NCBI GenBank assembly: GCA_050743125.1
Contig: JBOGEB010000026.1
Coordinates: 1-31,373 of the forward strand
Direction of reading: 5' to 3'
Source of the DNA: JBOGEB01 sp050743125
GTDB taxonomy: Bacteria; Actinomycetota; Nitriliruptoria; Euzebyales; Egibacteraceae
Length of the DNA stretch: 31,373 bases
A program made the position numbers and the translations under genes. Under the pieces are notes generated by a model. The model did not search any database. It saw only the letters and a program-made list of their open reading frames with translations, and was not told where the DNA came from. Shown one piece after another: positions 29,967-31,373 of the stretch; position 1 is the first letter of the stretch, and each line of letters opens with the position of its first letter.

Positions 29967-31373
29967 ATGAGGCGATCGAGCGCTCGAAGGTTCAGTGGCC
30001 CCCTCGCCGTGACGCTCGCCGTCGTCGCGATGGCGCTCGCCTTGATGCTGGCCGTGGCCATGCAGCGGTTGCGTTCTCCGGCCACCCCACAGGCGCCCGC
30101 GCCGCCGAGGGCGCAGGCGGCGGTCACCCAGCCGGCGCCCACGCCGGTTCCCCGCCTGCTCATGCTCACGACCCACCCGCAAGGCGCCACGATCACGATC
30201 AGGGCGGCGGACGGATCCACCCAGACCGGCACGACCCCGTTCGCCGGGACGCTGAAGGGCGGGGACCTCGAGCTGGCGGTGAGCCTCGACGGCTACAACC
30301 GGATGACGCGGAGGGTCGCGCTCGACCAGGACCGCGGCCTCGATCTGTGGCTTGACCCGAAGGGGCTGCTCCATCACAAGATCGGCGAGCTCACGACCGG
30401 ATCGAACCCAAAGCAGGTGGCCTTCTCCCCCGATGGCCGCCAGCTATGGGTGACGCTGCTCGGCGGCAAGGGCGTCCAGGTCTTCGACCCCTGGACCCTG
30501 CAGCGGCTCGCGGAGATCGAACTCGGCGCGCACGGGGCGGTCGAGGTGATCTTCAGCCGTGACGGCCTCACCGCGTACGTGAGCCAGATGGAGACCGCCT
30601 CGGTCTTCGAGATCGACCGCGGCACGTTCGCCGTGCGCCGGCAGCTGCCCACCAAGGGCGTCTGGAGCAAGGTGATGGCGCTCTCACCGGACGAGCGCAC
30701 GCTCTACGTGGCGAACTGGTCGAGCAACGACGTGTCGGAGATCGACCTCGGCACCGGCACGGTCCGCCGGCTGCTCGCAACCGTCGGAATTCCCCGAGGG
30801 CTTTACCCCACCCCGGACGGGAAGCGGCTGCTCGTGGCCGGCTTCGGCCACGGGCAGCTCGCGCAGATCGACCTGGCCAGCGGCCACTCGCAGACGCTGC
30901 TCGACACCGGGGGCGCGCTGCGCCACCTGGTCGGCGACCCCAGCGGGGGCACGGTCTACGCCGACGACATGGCGAAGAACGCGGTGTACGCCGTCGACCT
31001 GGGCAGCGGGCAGCCCCGCAAGCTCGCCGACACCAACCAGAAGCCGAACACGATCGACCTCTCGCCGGACGGCAAGGTGCTCTACATCTCCAACCGCGGC
31101 GCGAACGGCCTGTCCTACAACCTTCCCGGTCCCGAGTGGGGCTCGGTGCTCGCGGTCGACACCGCCACGGGCAAGGTGCTCGACGCGATCGTGGGCGGCA
31201 ACCAGACCACCGGCCTGGACGTCTCCCCGAGCGGGCGGCTCCTCGCCTTCTCCGACTTCCTCGACAACCGGGTGCAGCTCTTCGAAATCCCCCCGCTCGC
31301 CACCCTGGCCAACGGCGGTGGCGGCAGGGCCACCACCCACCTCGCCGACCTCCCGAAGCGGCCCGGGCACTAG
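29967..31373 (+). CDS. Membrane-anchored PEGA-domain / YVTN beta-propeller protein
   Basis: A complete 468-residue protein whose TAG is the last codon of the window. Residues ~13-34 are a membrane anchor (LAVTLAVVAMALALMLAVAM), followed by a proline/alanine linker. A PEGA-like domain (LTTHPQGATITIRAADG, TPFAGTLKGG, LDGYNRMTRRV) covers ~65-125. The rest is a seven-bladed-type propeller with YVTN-like repeats (PKQVAFSPDGRQLWVT, LYVANWSSNDVSEIDL, LYISNRGANG). PEGA and YVTN modules are found in surface proteins that bind the envelope or other proteins; the function here is unknown. The ATG at 29967 lies 73 bases after the inverted-repeat element, which may therefore have displaced its promoter. 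Confidence 0.85.
   Translation: MRRSSARRFSGPLAVTLAVVAMALALMLAVAMQRLRSPATPQAPAPPRAQAAVTQPAPTPVPRLLMLTTHPQGATITIRAADGSTQTGTTPFAGTLKGGDLELAVSLDGYNRMTRRVALDQDRGLDLWLDPKGLLHHKIGELTTGSNPKQVAFSPDGRQLWVTLLGGKGVQVFDPWTLQRLAEIELGAHGAVEVIFSRDGLTAYVSQMETASVFEIDRGTFAVRRQLPTKGVWSKVMALSPDERTLYVANWSSNDVSEIDLGTGTVRRLLATVGIPRGLYPTPDGKRLLVAGFGHGQLAQIDLASGHSQTLLDTGGALRHLVGDPSGGTVYADDMAKNAVYAVDLGSGQPRKLADTNQKPNTIDLSPDGKVLYISNRGANGLSYNLPGPEWGSVLAVDTATGKVLDAIVGGNQTTGLDVSPSGRLLAFSDFLDNRVQLFEIPPLATLANGGGGRATTHLADLPKRPGH

Noticed and set aside
29578..30377. Minus-strand open frames across the inverted-repeat element and the start of the propeller gene
   Set aside because: They follow the inverted repeats and the antisense of a clear PEGA/YVTN gene; no family features were seen.

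Overview
The window is high-GC actinobacterial chromosome. It carries a WhiB regulator, many GTG/TTG starts, strong purine-rich ribosome binding sites, an IS66-type remnant and very long antisense open frames. Genus cannot be decided from this. A run of exactly 100 N (10902-11001) shows it comes from a gapped draft scaffold. No rRNA, tRNA or CRISPR array was found.

Left part (1-7.2 kb): a minus-strand pair encodes a cytoplasmic LCAT-like alpha/beta-hydrolase whose stop overlaps the start of a caspase-like / NACHT-type ATPase / TPR protein that runs off the left edge. This looks like a bacterial immune or regulated-death module (inferred). Next come a helix-turn-helix regulator and, divergent from it, a translationally coupled operon of three small unknown proteins and a WhiB protein. 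The divergent promoter region holds three tandem 12-bp repeats.

7.2-10.6 kb: an accessory patch. It contains a lower-GC gene related to the helical domain of 5-hmdU DNA kinases / alpha-glutamyl(putrescinyl)-thymine pyrophosphorylases, a decayed IS66-type transposase, and a complete DJ-1/PfpI (Hsp31-like) gene.

10.6-21.9 kb: the most unusual part, a tightly packed seven-gene minus-strand operon. In transcription order it encodes a HAD-hemerythrin fusion, a gluconate 2-dehydrogenase subunit 3-like protein, a GMC oxidoreductase with a four-cysteine cluster, a glycerophosphodiesterase with an extra C-terminal domain, a nucleoside-phosphorylase-like protein, a 958-residue amidohydrolase fused to an unknown (possibly uracil-DNA-glycosylase-like) domain, and an S8 serine protease interrupted by the assembly gap. 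I do not recognise this combination as a described system. The enzyme set suggests nucleobase or nucleotide chemistry linked to redox or oxygen sensing and proteolysis.

21.9-31.4 kb: mostly envelope and phosphate genes (PAP2 phosphatase, Tat-exported PhoD with a candidate PHO box, an O-antigen-ligase-like membrane protein, a membrane-anchored PD40 propeller protein), then a short-chain dehydrogenase coupled to a 49-residue peptide. A 40-bp perfect palindrome and a 300-bp inverted-repeat (MITE-like) element follow. The window ends exactly at the stop codon of a PEGA/YVTN beta-propeller protein.
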